Assembly (NCBI GenBank): GCA_018398765.1 | Contig: JAHBMJ010005619.1 | Coordinates: 7,501-69,120, forward strand | Reading direction: 5' to 3' | Origin: Chromera velia | Lineage: Eukaryota > Sar > Chromeraceae | Length of the DNA: 61,620 nt | In this document: piece after piece, positions 1 through 11,475 of the stretch | How positions within the stretch are numbered: position 1 is the first letter of the stretch | Layout of the letters: each line of letters begins with the position of its first letter | The notes under the pieces: model-generated | Seen by the model: only the letters and a program-made list of their open reading frames with translations | Databases searched by the model: none | What the model was told of the DNA's origin: nothing | Position numbers and translations under genes: made by a program

Positions 1-2094
1 TTTTATCGCTTACTAAAAAAAACGGTGAAGTTTGAGTGGAAAGAAGAGCAGCAGGCGAGTTTTGAGGCAGTCAAAGAAGCAGTCAAGCAGGTGATTGAAT
101 TGTACATTCCTGATCCTACTCATCCATTCAAAATTTTTGCTGATGTGTATGAAAAGACTGCGACTGTTGCTGCTGTGCTCATGCAGAAGGATCCACGTGT
201 CGGGATCCTTCGGCCATGTGCATTTGCTTCAAGAACAATGAGCCCAGCAGAGAAGAACTACCACATCAGAGACAAGGAGTTCCTTGCTTGTGTGTTTGCA
301 GTCAAGATCTGGCATCCGTACATTTCGTGCACAACCCAGGTATGGAGTGATCATGAAAGTTTGAAGACAGTCACGTCGACCGCCGATCGAATGCAAATGT
401 CTCCTCGCATGTATCGTTAGGTTTTGTTGTTGGATCAGATAGGTATTACGCCTCAATACATGCCTGGAAGCAAAAATCGGATGGTAGATGCATTGAACAG
501 AAAACCTGTGAAAACTGAGCAAAAGCAGGGAGCGGAAGAAAAGATTGAAAAGAGAAAGGAAGAAGAAAAGGAAGCGAAAGGACTGTTGGCAGGCATTGAG
601 ATGAGACTGGATGTGAATGAAGAGTTCTTGAAGGAAGTGAAAGGAGGATACAAAAAAGAAAGATTCTTTCAAGAGCTCATCGAAGTATTGAAGCATCCAA
701 AGGTACCTGTGCCTCGACACTTGAGAATAAGAATTCAACCATTCATTCTTGTTGATGGCTTTCTTTATTTCAAAGACAGATTGGCCATTCCGACTGATGT
801 TCTGCAGAGGCAGATGATCTCCGAGCATCATGACACGGTGGTTAGAGAACATCTGGGGCTAGAAAAGACATTTTTCAAGCTGAACAGTAAGTTTTACTGG
901 CCCAATATGTATTCATCAGTCAAGAAGTATGTGGCTCGGTGTGATGCCTGTCAGAGAGCAAAACATTCCACCCAGAAAAGACCTGGTCTGCTCAATCCTT
1001 TGCCTATCCCTGAGTATCTGTATGAATCTCTTTCTCTCAACTTCCTGTTTGGTCTGCTAAGAACGCTGTACTGGAAAAGAATTGTGGATAGAATTCTCTC
1101 TGTTGTTAATCGTTTGTCAAAGGATGTATTTTTCATCCCGGTGTAGGAAGAGGTCACGGGAGAAGAGACAGCATCGATTGTATTCGAGAGAGTGGTATGC
1201 TCGGTCGGTATGTTTCGTTCTCTTCTCTCTGATCGCGATCCTCGCTTCATCTCTGCATTTTTAAATTAGCGAGAATTACAAAGACTCTGGAAATCAAAAA
1301 TCAAGATGAGCTCTTCCAGATACCCGCAGACAGACGGACAGACAGAGAGAGACAACAGAACGATCAGGGAGATGTTGAGGTGTTTCATGATAGACCATCA
1401 GGAAGACTGGGCCAAGGCTTTGTCGGCATGTCAGTTTGCATATAAAGACAGTGTACATCCAGTGACAGGTCTCTCACCCTTTAGATTTGTGCATGGCTTT
1501 GATCCAATCAGACTGCCTGCAGTGCCTGTTCGGGGAAGTTTGCTGTCTCCGGCAGCAGCTGACTTCACCGCATGATACAGGGCAGAGATGGCATAAGCGA
1601 AAGAGTGCCTGGAGTGAGCAAGGGAGACGGCAGCTCGCTACTATGATCATCATCATAGGAAACTGGAATTGGGTCCAGAAGATTGAGTGTTGGTGCATAG
1701 AGAATTTTTCGAACAAGAAAGAAGGCCGAAGGGAGTAAAGAGGAAGCTTGAGCCTGTGTGGTTTGGTCCTTTTGAGGTAGTGAGGGCAATCACACGGGGA
1801 GCGTATGAGTTGATCTTCCCGGCAGGAGTTCGCATTCATCTTGTGGTGAATGTGGACTTTCTGAAGAAGTATATGAGAGAGCCGGGTGACCCTCCACCTA
1901 CAGTTAGACTTCCGAGGTTTGAGGGCCCTGAGTACAAGGTAGATAGAATTTTGGACAGTAAGAGAATTTCAGGGAAGCAGCATTATTTAGTCAAATGGAA
2001 AGGGTTTAGAGTGAAGGATGCTTTGTGGGAGCCAGCAAAAAATCTTGAGAGAGCAAAAAAAAGGATCGCTAATTTCAAAAGGAAAGAAAAATGA
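1..2094 (+). pseudogene. Ty3/gypsy-type retrotransposon pol, 3' part: RNase H, integrase, chromodomain
   Basis: A single reading frame (frame 1) runs from the window edge to the TGA at 2092-2094. It begins inside the end of the reverse transcriptase, then shows RNase H-like sequence (FADVYEK, SDHESLKTV), an integrase HHCC zinc finger (HHDTVVREHLG then CDACQRAKH, near 826-966), the integrase core (SDRDPRF, YPQTDGQTE) and a C-terminal chromodomain (YKVDRILDSK, HYLVKWKGF, near 1930-2060). Such chromodomains target chromatin in chromoviruses. The frame has seven internal stops: TAG at 418, 1144 and 1267, TGA at 1573, 1615 and 1684, TAA at 1594, and no frameshift over 2 kb. The first catalytic Asp of the integrase appears as Asn (AAC at 1039-1041, in SLNFLFG). 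The family call is firm. The copy is dead. Its 5' part lies outside the window. Confidence 0.92.
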
Positions 2095-2771
2095 CAGACG
2101 GGCAGTGTGAGGGAGGAAAGGCATAGGGTGAGAGACAATGTATGATGATGACTCGATCGCTCGAGGGCATACTAGATAAGCGCTTGATGAGAAGATAGAT
2201 AGGCATAAGAATTGATTGTCCGATTGCTTGATGAATACATAATTAATATATCAGTCTTCAGAGCTAAGCATGGACGTTGGCTTGAAAGGCGGGCAAGTAT
2301 GAGGGGCATTCCGTCTAATAAGAAGACTGAGTAATAAAAGGCTGGCAAGTGTCAGGCAGATGTGGGCCGGACGGGGAACTCGGGCCATATAGCGTGTATG
2401 GGTATATCACAAGGCCGCGTATCGTAAAGTCAGGCATGCTTTCATTAAGTGATTTCAGTGAAGTGTATGCTTGATGTGTCTGTTTGATGTTATCACTAAG
2501 AATACTCGAGATTGATATTAACTGCATGCTAGACCAAACCAACCGATGTCTGTCAGACTTTGACCACCTGTATCTGATAGTACTAAGACTCCCGTAAAAC
2601 AGCTTACAAGGTACACTCCCTTGCCATTTGCAGAGGCAACCTCTATAACTTTAATAGCTTATAAGACAAAATGGAAACAGTATTCTAGGGCACTACTAAA
2701 TCACTTATCACTTACTTATCACTTCTATTTGAAGTAACTACTAGTAGTATATATGCTAGCTCTAGCAACAG
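2095..2771. other. Non-coding tract 3' of the gypsy element
   Basis: This should hold the 3' untranslated end and perhaps the 3' LTR of the gypsy element. No second LTR copy is in the window for comparison, so no boundary can be set. I see no gene here. Confidence 0.4.
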
Positions 2772-2804
2772 ATAGACATAGCGGGAAGGCCTAGTACGGA
2801 ACCT

Positions 2805-2843
<39 letters not shown>

Positions 2844-2845
2844 TA
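2772..2845 (+). repeat. Dispersed repeat end with (AATC)n tail, copy 1
   Basis: The block gatagacatagcgggaagg, then a GGAAC box, is followed by about ten AATC units. The same block and tail occur near 5815-5870 and, inverted, at 18256-18320. A shared 3' block ending in a simple repeat is typical of LINE or SINE tails. Which element it belongs to is not shown by the sequence. Confidence 0.7.
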
Positions 2846-4114
2846 TAACTAATAATTTGTACTAATAATTTAGTCACGGCGTCACGCACAGCTCATGTAC
2901 ATGTGTTTATATGCGTAAAAGTATACTACTCAGTAAAGTATTAGTGGTGCTAACTTTAGTACTAAGGTTAGGCGGCTAGTTGTGCAGTGTAAGTGCTCTT
3001 CGGGCAGAGAACTCCATACAAACATACATCAAACATCGTATTATTAGACTAAATTATTAGTATTAAATGAATTTAATTTATATGAATGTGTTTGGCCTAG
3101 TAGTGTTTAGCACTGTTTGTTGAGTCAATTCTGACTACTGTAGTCTACCATATATGTACTGCCATGCTCACTAACTGCAAAACTAGATGAGCCAGCCTGC
3201 CTGCCTGTCTGTGCAGCTGACTTTTCGTCGAGTCTTAGCGGAAATTTGATATGCAATGAAGGGGAGAGCACGAAAACCATTCAAAAAAAGAAAAACAAAA
3301 AACCTTAAAAAGTTTGGCCAGATCAATGAACTCTCTTTTGACCCCTGGCTGTGGCCATCTACTGCCGTCTTGTTGACTACTTCCTTTTGAAGAGTCAAGG
3401 GCGTGCAAGTATTGCGCAGGCCTACTGAAATGTGAGTTGGAGACCCACGTACACTTCAGATAAGTTTGCGTACTGAGAGAAAGGAAAAGACGTAAAATGT
3501 GAATTGGAAGTTGACAAAACTTCATTAGCAAAAATTAAAAAGACAGAGATAATCATCTGATGATTTCACCCAATTGCACATCGTTGTCTGTTGATATACT
3601 TCCTTCCTTCCTTCCTTCCTGGTTTCCGTTCCTTGACTGCATCAAGTCAACGAGTGCCAGGCTCTTCTCCAAGTCCCTTGTGGTCTGTGATGACCTTCTT
3701 CCTGTCTTTTTTAGTTCCCTGCAAAGGAAAAAGGGGGTTTATGAAATTTCTCAGCTCGTACCGTTTTTAAACTAGCAAGTTCCACTCAGAAAAATGCTTC
3801 CGAGTGCATGAGAGAGAAGCGGCATTTGGCGACACGTTAAAAGCTGAATAGAGAAAAGAAAGCTGAAGACTTGCTTATAATTATCCAGTCTCTCATGATA
3901 AGTAAGTGTTCGATCCTCTCTGACTGCATGGAAGGATCTAGCTCTATTGAATGTGCAAGGACTGAAAAAGTCGCTATGCTACCCCATCCTTCTCATAACT
4001 GACCTTTTCCGCCTTCCTCTTCGCTCTCCTACTCAGACCATCGATCTGCAAGCACACAGAAGAAGTCAAGATACGTGCAATCGTCTGAATAAACAACCCC
4101 CCTCCCCTCATACA
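2846..4114. other. Gene-free interval
   Basis: The first part is AT-rich and the rest mixed, with a short CTTC run near 3600. I found no open frame with protein-like composition and no recognisable element. Confidence 0.4.
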
Positions 4115-4123
4115 CACACATAT

Positions 4124-4162
<39 letters not shown>
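4115..4162 (+). repeat. (CA)n microsatellite
   Basis: A near-perfect CA run. Apparent Cys-Val frames across it are repeat artefacts. Confidence 0.9.
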
Positions 4163-4165
<3 letters not shown>

Positions 4166-4880
4166 TGACTGTCAAGCACAAACACATGCGCGTGTCCATC
4201 AGTAGATGTCTAAAAGTATTCACATCTGTTCCATCAGTGTTGCACTGTCTGCTAAGCGTTAAGTCTGACATACATGATACACAAATTGATCCAATGGGCT
4301 CCGTCCGATACCGTAATGAAAGAGAAGAGAAAAGAGCACAAACGGTTTCTATTTTATAATGCGGCACAAAAAAAAAGAAAACAATATAATGCAACATAAA
4401 TTTTTGTTGGACAAGGGACACAGAAAAAGTCTGCATCTGGATAAGAACGCAACATACTGACAGGTCTGGGAGCTGTTAAAAATAAAGAGGAATAAGCTGA
4501 GGAGGAAGAAGATGAAGAGGCTGCCCCTCCATGATCTCCTTCTGCACTGTCCCGCGTCTCTCCCCTGCCGGCACTCTCCACAGCTCTGCTGTCTTTCTCC
4601 CTTTCTCTTTCGCCTCTCTTTCCTTCTCTGTTGTCCTTTTCCCCTTCTCTGCCATCTCTCTGTGGAGTCAGAGGGGCAAAGATGGAGAAGCCAGGGAGGG
4701 GAAGTTCGTAGGGTTGCCGCAGCCTCTACGCTACCCATTCTTCTCTTTCCCTTTCTATCCACTCGTCGTCAAGACACCACTCGCTTCCATCTTCACCTTC
4801 CTCGTCATTGTCCTCAAGACTCTCTTCGTCCTCCATCTCTTCCGCGATTGTAGGGATAGATTATATATATTAGATCTTTA
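4163..4880. other. Pyrimidine-rich gene-free interval
   Basis: The plus strand is strongly C/T rich from about 4540 to 4850. Long frames here are low-complexity Leu/Ser/Phe strings and are not believable proteins. Confidence 0.4.
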
Positions 4881-5110
4881 AAGAAAAAAATCTATCTAAC
4901 TAATCTAACTAATCTAATTTAAGTTGATCTTTGAAGAGACGATCTTCGAAGAGAGATTGCAGATCTTCAACTTAGACTTCAAGAAGACTCGATAGTTAAT
5001 GATGATGGACCGATCGACATATTTAACCAGACATAGAAGAACAGCGCCAAGCCCGGCTGGCGGCTGCTAAGCGGGCAGCCCCAACAAGGAGAGTGTACTT
5101 AGTCCAGCCT
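4881..5110 (+). repeat. Interspersed repeat R4, copy 1 (unoccupied target of the 37-kb LTR element)
   Basis: It starts with an atctatctaactaatctaa stretch, continues through a GATCTTCGAAGAGAG segment, and ends with agcgccaagccc and gctgctaagcgggcagcccc. A second copy lies at 36660-37327 and resumes at 44867 after a large insertion. This copy therefore shows the empty site of that insertion. Confidence 0.65.
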
Positions 5111-6039
5111 GGGTCCCAGCAGTCCCGCCTAGAGTCCCGCATTTTTGTCTAGATTCTTGTACAAGATTCACTAGTGCAGGGAGTGGCTGCAGCTGCTGAA
5201 CACCTTTGGTCTGTGGGCCGCCTCTGCAAAGGCCTTGGCGACCGACGTCTCTTCTTTGAGTCTAATTGAGAAGAAGAGTGAATAAAAACTTATATGTTAT
5301 CTGTGGAGTCCTACCCTGTGGCGCTGCCCTTTGGACCTTCGCATGCGTTGTATCTGAATGAGCCTGCGTACCAATGCCATGCTCCGCCACCGCGCGTATA
5401 TGCAGTTGCTTGTACGTATCACACTCAAAGCTCTGCGCATGCATGGAAGTCTACGTTTGGCCTCTGTTGTCTGAGCAATATCCTACGGTAGGTTTGAGTT
5501 GAAAGCAACCGAACTTCAAGTCATTGAATCTCTATTTGAACCTATAGAGTCGGATTTATGTGGAGTCGAAAGAAGTCTGAAGACAAAGCTTGATAGAACC
5601 TCTTAGAGTCAAAGTAGGATTGAGACCTTGTTTACCCTAGCGTTTACCTGAACCTGTGAAGTGTTGCTTCAGTTAGTGTTGCTTACGTTCCTTCTCCAGA
5701 TCTTCCTCAGGGTTCTTATCCTCGCTTTACCTTCTGTCTGGACACTATAAGGTGGCTGAACAAGGGGGACAAAGCATATCATAAGTCATACATGCTGTGA
5801 TGAAGTACACCTTGACATAACGGGAAGGCCTATAGCGCGGAACGAATCAATCAATCAATCAACGAATCAATTAACTAAGTAAAATCAATTTAAATCATTT
5901 AAAAAACTAATTTAATCTCAAATATTATATAGAACACCTAATTTAGTGTTAGATTATAGCATAATCTAATCTAAAAACTAGTCTGAAAGTTAATTTTGTA
6001 TTTTAGTCTTTTTATTCTGAAAATTCAAACACTCACTGA
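5111..6039. other. Gene-free interval with a second (AATC)n-tailed repeat
   Basis: At about 5815-5870 it contains a second copy of the cgggaaggcc block with an (AATC)n tail. The rest is mixed sequence that turns AT-rich towards its end. I found no gene. Confidence 0.4.
5813..5872 (+). repeat. Dispersed repeat end with (AATC)n tail, copy 2
   Basis: acataacgggaaggcc is followed by a GGAAC-like box and AATC units, as in the copy at 2772. Sequence upstream of the shared block differs between copies. Confidence 0.6.
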
Positions 6040-6122
6040 GTCTAGCAACTTTTAGATTTTTTAGATAGATCATTATATTAGATTTAGAGAGGTAAAAAAT
6101 CTAATCTAAAACAAAATCTACT
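6040..6122 (+). repeat. AT-rich interspersed repeat R5, copy 1
   Basis: The core gatcattatattagattta followed by a purine box and AAATCTA units recurs at about 44936-45011. It is non-coding. Confidence 0.6.
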
Positions 6123-6137
6123 AAGGCTGAGAAAAGG

Positions 6138-6222
6138 TGCATAAGGTGCTGGTGCTGGTGCAAAAACAGGTTTGCACCTTAAATCAGGTGTAAAACAGGT
6201 GCAAAATAAGGTGCACCATTTA
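6138..6222 (+). repeat. GGTGCA/TGCACC-rich block, copy 1
   Basis: Many GGTGCA hexamers and their complement TGCACC are interleaved, so the block can fold. A similar block lies at 8607-8700 on the other side of the gene at 6802-8011. Confidence 0.6.
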
Positions 6223-6801
6223 CCCTATAAAAACTAGGTTTCTAAAGCTAATTTCTAGTGTTTTTAGCGGCTAAAAGGCGCCTCATTCAAGGCCTAACAG
6301 CTTTTTATGATGTGGATTAGCTACACAAACTTTTACTATGTGAAACAACCTAAAATGTGAGTGAAAAGACAATAAAAAACTTTTTTTTTCAATTGTAATT
6401 AAAAACTGTGTCTGTGACTGTCTCATAACTTTGGTCTCTTTCTGGGTCTCTTTTCTCGATTCAAGCATCCGTTTCTGACCTGCTCAATACTTTTTCTGTA
6501 TGGATTTAGAGCGTTTGAATGTGGTTAGCACTGTTTGTGTGCTGCTTTGTAGTTCAGTTATGTTCTTACGGTCCATAAAACGTTTACACTGTATGCATGC
6601 CCCTTTGGAGCAAACTCACGAGTCACAAAGAGAGCAAAGACAAATGGTGCAATTTCATAAAAAATCAAAGAAAGGAAGAATGAAACAAAAGAAGATGTTG
6701 ATCCCGATTTGCACTTCTTCGCTGAGCAAGGGCAACCGAGGGCCTGATCTCAAAGGCTCAGAGAGTCAGAGCCCACCCCTATCATGCCCTAGCTCTCTTC
6801 T

Positions 6802-6847
6802 TCACTCACCCCCCCCTCCCCCCGAAACGACCACAGAGGACGAAGAA

Positions 6848-6885
<38 letters not shown>

Positions 6886-8011
6886 GAGAGGAGGCTCCTC
6901 ACGGACTTTCTCCCACTCGAAGTCCGACTTGAAGACCGACTTCAGTATGTCGTCTTTCTTGTTCAGAAATTCCTCGGGTCTGATGCGGGCGGGGGGAAGG
7001 GAGGCTTTGGCTTGGGCTTTTGGTTTGGCTTTGGCTTTGGCTTTGGCTTTGGCGGTGTTCTTTTTATGAACAGGGGGCTGTCCTGTTTCTTTGTCAATGC
7101 CCAAACTCTCCAACTCCTTCCACACCAACCTGATGTACTGGCCACCCTGGTAGGAAAAGAAGCTGTCCACCAGAGCGCGTCCCGTCATCCCGACGAAGGG
7201 ATAATCGGCACCCGTCCGGAAACGAATCAAATCGTTCCGCTCGGGAAACTTGTAGCTCTGCAGGCCCCCTCCAGCCTGAGCAGGTGCTATGGCTGCAGCG
7301 GCACCAGCGGCTGGAGCAGGGGCGGGAGGGGCAAAGAAGTTGATGCGTTGCTTTGCTTTCGCTCTGCCACCCTGCCCTGCACCAACCCCGGCTGAACTCA
7401 CGCCCTCTGCTTCTTCTTTCTCAACTCTCTCTCTCTTTCTCTTCTTGTCAATCTCTCTGGCTTCCTCCTTCATCTTCTCTTGGTCCTCCTTCCTTCTCTT
7501 TTCTCTTTCTGCGACCCCCCCCCCCAGACATATCATATTTTCTTTTCACCGAGCCAACTGGAGGAAGGAAGGACATGTTGTCCCTAATAAAAGCCTGGCG
7601 GGCAAGTGACTCATCAGAGAGAGAACTGCGGAGGGGATTGAAAACGAACGACAGGCCGGAGAAAATCTTTTCCGAGGCCCCCTCACCCGCTTACAAGGGA
7701 AACGTACGGCAGAACAACCCCCATGCGGCATGGGTGCGGAAGCGCTGCTCCTGCCACCACCGCAAGCCATCAAGATTTACCCCAGGAGGCTTCCCTTTCC
7801 ATTGTTCTTTGCTCGCTTCGGCAAAAACGGCTGACTTTAAACGAAGCCATTCGTCTGCAGTTTTTCTGTCAAGAGACGCTTCATCTGCTATTTCGACTGC
7901 AACGTGGGAATTCAAGGCAAAGGCAGGGTTGAAAGCGGGAAGACCTCCGCTGTCTGTACTCTTACGCCCCTCCCCCCCCTGGGCCACTGGTTCAGGTTTT
8001 TCAGCCTCGCC
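6802..8011 (-). CDS. Hypothetical protein, partial, at least two exons
   Basis: I do not recognise this gene. A good 3' splice site (tctcttgcacccag) opens an exon at 8011. It reads through a Trp/Arg-containing segment (RWWQEQRFRTHAAW) to a donor (GTAAGC) at 7694. A 69-nt intron ends in CCGCAG, and a second exon from 7625 continues in phase. That exon encodes a charged Lys/Glu/Arg helix, an Ala/Pro linker, a globular-looking segment (KFPERNDLIRFRTGADYPF, then FFSYQGGQYIRLVWKEL), an Ala-Lys repeat and a poly-Ser tail. The frame breaks by one base at a G11 run (7515-7525); ten Gs would keep it open, so a homopolymer error is likely. The 3' end is either the TGA at 6802 or a donor (GTGAGT) at the same spot. 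Upstream exons beyond 8012 were not found. Confidence 0.6.
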
Positions 8012-8606
8012 CTGGGTGCAAGAGAAGGCAACCGAAGAGACGGCACGGATGAAAGTGACAACCAAAGAGGTCTAGTGAAAACATTTTCTTATTGGCGAGG
8101 CTAAAAGTGAGAATAGAGAAACGGAACTGGTGCAGCAGCTGCCAGCAGCGGCAGAGTGCGGTTGTGCAAATTTAGGAGTCGAAAGACTCCCATGTCTGTG
8201 GTGGACCTTTCGCTGCTGACTTCAAATCAAACTAAATTCAACGGAAGGCTTCGACAGTTACTTGTAGTTCAAAAAAAACTTCAACACAGACAGCTCTCAC
8301 TCCAAAAAAGTCTCTGAGTGAGTCAGACCCTTGGAGGAAGCTTCCTTTATATGTTGAGGTTGACTTGAATCACCCTTGTCCATGAGTCTTCGACGGTCAG
8401 ACCGTTTCGTTGTGAGCTTTTTGGCGACTTGCTCGATCGTGTGTCCGTGTATCGGTATGTGGCATGTTTGGCGTCACCCCGGCCGACATGTCCCTCGCGC
8501 GCGGCCTGCCGCGCTGTGGGACGGGGCCGTGGGGGCGGTCTGCGGCCTCACACACACCCATTTTTTACCTAAAGACTTAGACTTTGGAGCCAACTCTTCT
8601 CATAAG
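8012..8606. other. Region upstream of the partial gene; first exon not found
   Basis: The first exon of the minus-strand gene should lie here. I see no start codon with a clear donor, so it is left unassigned. Confidence 0.3.
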
Positions 8607-8705
8607 GTGCAAAACAGGTGCATCAGGTGCATCTGGTGCAAAACAGATGCATCTGGTGCGACTCCTCGGTTTGCACCTTTTCTGCGATGCACCTTTTCCA
8701 AGCCC
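8607..8705 (+). repeat. GGTGCA/TGCACC-rich block, copy 2
   Basis: This is a direct relative of the block at 6138-6222, with GGTGCA repeats interrupted by AAAACAG and ending in TGCACCTTTT. It is followed by ctaaaatctacctaaagacc, which also resembles sequence near R5. Confidence 0.6.
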
Positions 8706-9830
8706 TAAAATCTACCTAAAGACCATATCTAGTATGCCGGGCCTCAACTTGTACCATCAATACTGTATAATTTAAGATATAATTTAATGTTTCAATTACC
8801 AATAATTGATAGTTTTAAAATATCTCTAATATATCTTCTGTGCAGTAAAAAACATGTGTAATAAAAAATATTCACTGCAAGTTTAGAACTTCATATACTT
8901 ACAATGTCTAACATTGCTGGGTGTCTGTTTTCGGAAAGTTTCGGAGACTCTAGGCTAAACCGCCATTAAGTAAGTAAAGTAAGGTCACATAGCTTATACT
9001 GCATGAACTTGCTTCCTGGCCGCTAGTAGTCTGGCCGCGAAAAAATAATATAACACCTGAGTCTGTACTTCAAAATAGGTTCTGTGAACCTATTTATAAT
9101 TAAAACCTTGGCTCAAGCCACAGAGCCCAACAACCCTACTCTTGCTGTGAGTTACTTGCAGAGGCTGAAGCAGCGGCGGAAGAGGAGGAAGAGGAGCTGG
9201 GCGATACGATCTTTGAAGCTCTATTGTTGCTAGCCTGAGAGGCTGTACCAAGAGATGTCTGCATGCAAAGCACCGCGTGACACCCATGGACACTAAACAG
9301 ATGCAATCAAGTAGGTAGATAGGCAGGCGGCAGGCAAGGCTAAGACGTGACACACCGAACGATAAGCTTCACACTGCATGGCGCTAGGTCACCAGTGCCC
9401 TAAGCAGCCACATCTCACTTCTCCAGACGACACGTCTAGGAAACAAAACGACCCATCATTACCTACGCGGTTGCATGGTGGTTGCGTGTATGATTAGCTC
9501 GTCGGGTAATGAACTTTTGAGAGGCACGCGGGAACTCACAATTGGCATGAATAAAAGCGTTGCGATGCAATCGAAGCTCAATAAAAGTCAGAGAAAATGC
9601 AATTGGCTTCCTTTTTCCTGGGGAGGTTTTGCTAGTCTTCGACTAAGAATTTGCCATGACTTCCTTCGGCTGAAAGCACTCTGGACAGAAATGTTAGGAG
9701 TTCAAGCGAAATCGAGTACGCATCCAATGAGCCACATACAGTCAATCCACGAAGACCCCGCAATTGCTGAGGGATGTCCCGGCAGGACAGAATGTGCAGC
9801 AGAAATGAATGAAGTGGAAAAGCCACAAGC
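8706..9830. other. Gene-free interval between two minus-strand genes
   Basis: AT-rich at first, then mixed. It may hold the 3' untranslated region of the gene ending at 9831. No frame here looks like protein. Confidence 0.4.
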
Positions 9831-11417
9831 CTAAAAATGCCCCACCCTCCCACCAGCAATCCCCACCAGTAAGTTTTTGACATCTTTCATCCTCTCAGCG
9901 TTTCTGCGGGCAAGGCAACCCAGCTCTGCGATTGCAGTAACAAAACCCTGCAAACACGTCGAATGAAACCAACGAATTTGAAACACTCAAATGTTGGAGC
10001 ATACTTACACCCTCTCTCTTCAGTTTGTGCTGCAGATTGTGAACTCTACACACTCCTTCATGCTGGGTCACGTCCTTTTTCATGTCTGATCTCTAGAGCG
10101 TCAGCGTGATCCCACCACCACTCTGCCAGCAGGCCGCCAGAGGGGGGAAGAGAGAGAGAGAGAGAGGCAAGGGGGGGGAAAGTTAAGGCAGACAGGTAGA
10201 GCATGCCTCCCGAAGAGCTCTTGCAAATCCCTTCCTGCAACTGCGGTCCCTTTTGTTATTATGTGCGCACCTCTCGTCTGTTCTCTCAACCCAACCTGCC
10301 CACCCGGCCACTCCACTTACATTCATTTCCTCCTCCAACGCCTTCTCTGCAGCTGCAAAGAAGCTGAGGGCCTCGTCCAAGGACGGTGCACCTCTCACAG
10401 CGGCTGCATGGAAGAGTTTAATGCGGACGGAGGGCGAGCGTGACAAAACAAATGAGGTGGTTTTTTTCACTCTTCAGCAAAAAGAAGGCTCCCCTTCTGA
10501 TATTAAGTTTCTGCTCTTCATTCAACCTGTGCAGGAATAATGAATACATGAAGTACCTTTACCCATCTTCTCCCAACAGGCACACAGGGCACGTCCCGCA
10601 AGAGGGCCGCGGGAGCGTTCGAATCAAACGAGAAAACAGAAAGAAGCCCATGCAGGAAGAAAAGGGAAAGACGGGCCAAGCTTGAAAGCGTGAAGGGGAA
10701 AAAGCGAGAGAAGGTCGTGCCACGGCCTGTCTCGTGAGTGCACGCAGAAGAAGAAGAAGAAGGAAGACCTCACTTCCTGCGTCTCACAGAGTTCCACCCT
10801 CACGTAAGTAATCACTCACCCTGTTCAACTGCATCCCGATTGAAGACCGGGTCTTCGAGGTCTTCTGAGTCCCACCATTTGTTTGAAAGAGCAAACCGAA
10901 TCGCAGGGGCCGCTGTCATTGCCTGCATGAAATCGCTCTTTCAAATTTCAATTCAAAGTCGGTCAGTCAAACAGCCAGCTTTAAAACCAAGAAAATCAAC
11001 CAGTAGACGCACTTCGACAGATCGGGACTGTTCGATCCCTTTTTCCGCTCTCCTCTCTCCACCGTCACCCGACCATCCTCTGTAAGCCTTCCCTTGTGCC
11101 CCCCCCTTTCTCTGACTCACCTGTTGAGCAAGTTGCGACTTCTGTACAGCCTGGTGCTGCAGAAAGAAAGAGGAAAGAAGGAAGAATGGAATGAATGAAT
11201 GAATGAATGAATGAATGAATGAATGAATGAATGAAGGGAGCAAGCAAAGAAGCAAGGGAGGAAAAGAGGGAGAGAGGAAGGGAGGATGGAAGGGATGGAG
11301 GGAAGAAAGAAGGAAGACATGAGAGCGGCAAGAAAAAAGGAAAAATGGAGGGAAGCAGTGAGGGAGGAAGGGCAGAAAGAGAAGGTAAGATACTCTTCTG
11401 AAGAGAAGAAGAGTATA

Positions 11418-11475
<58 letters not shown>

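Noticed and set aside
4512-4881. Plus-strand Leu/Ser/Pro frames
   Set aside because: They come from pyrimidine-rich DNA, with two overlapping frames equally open.
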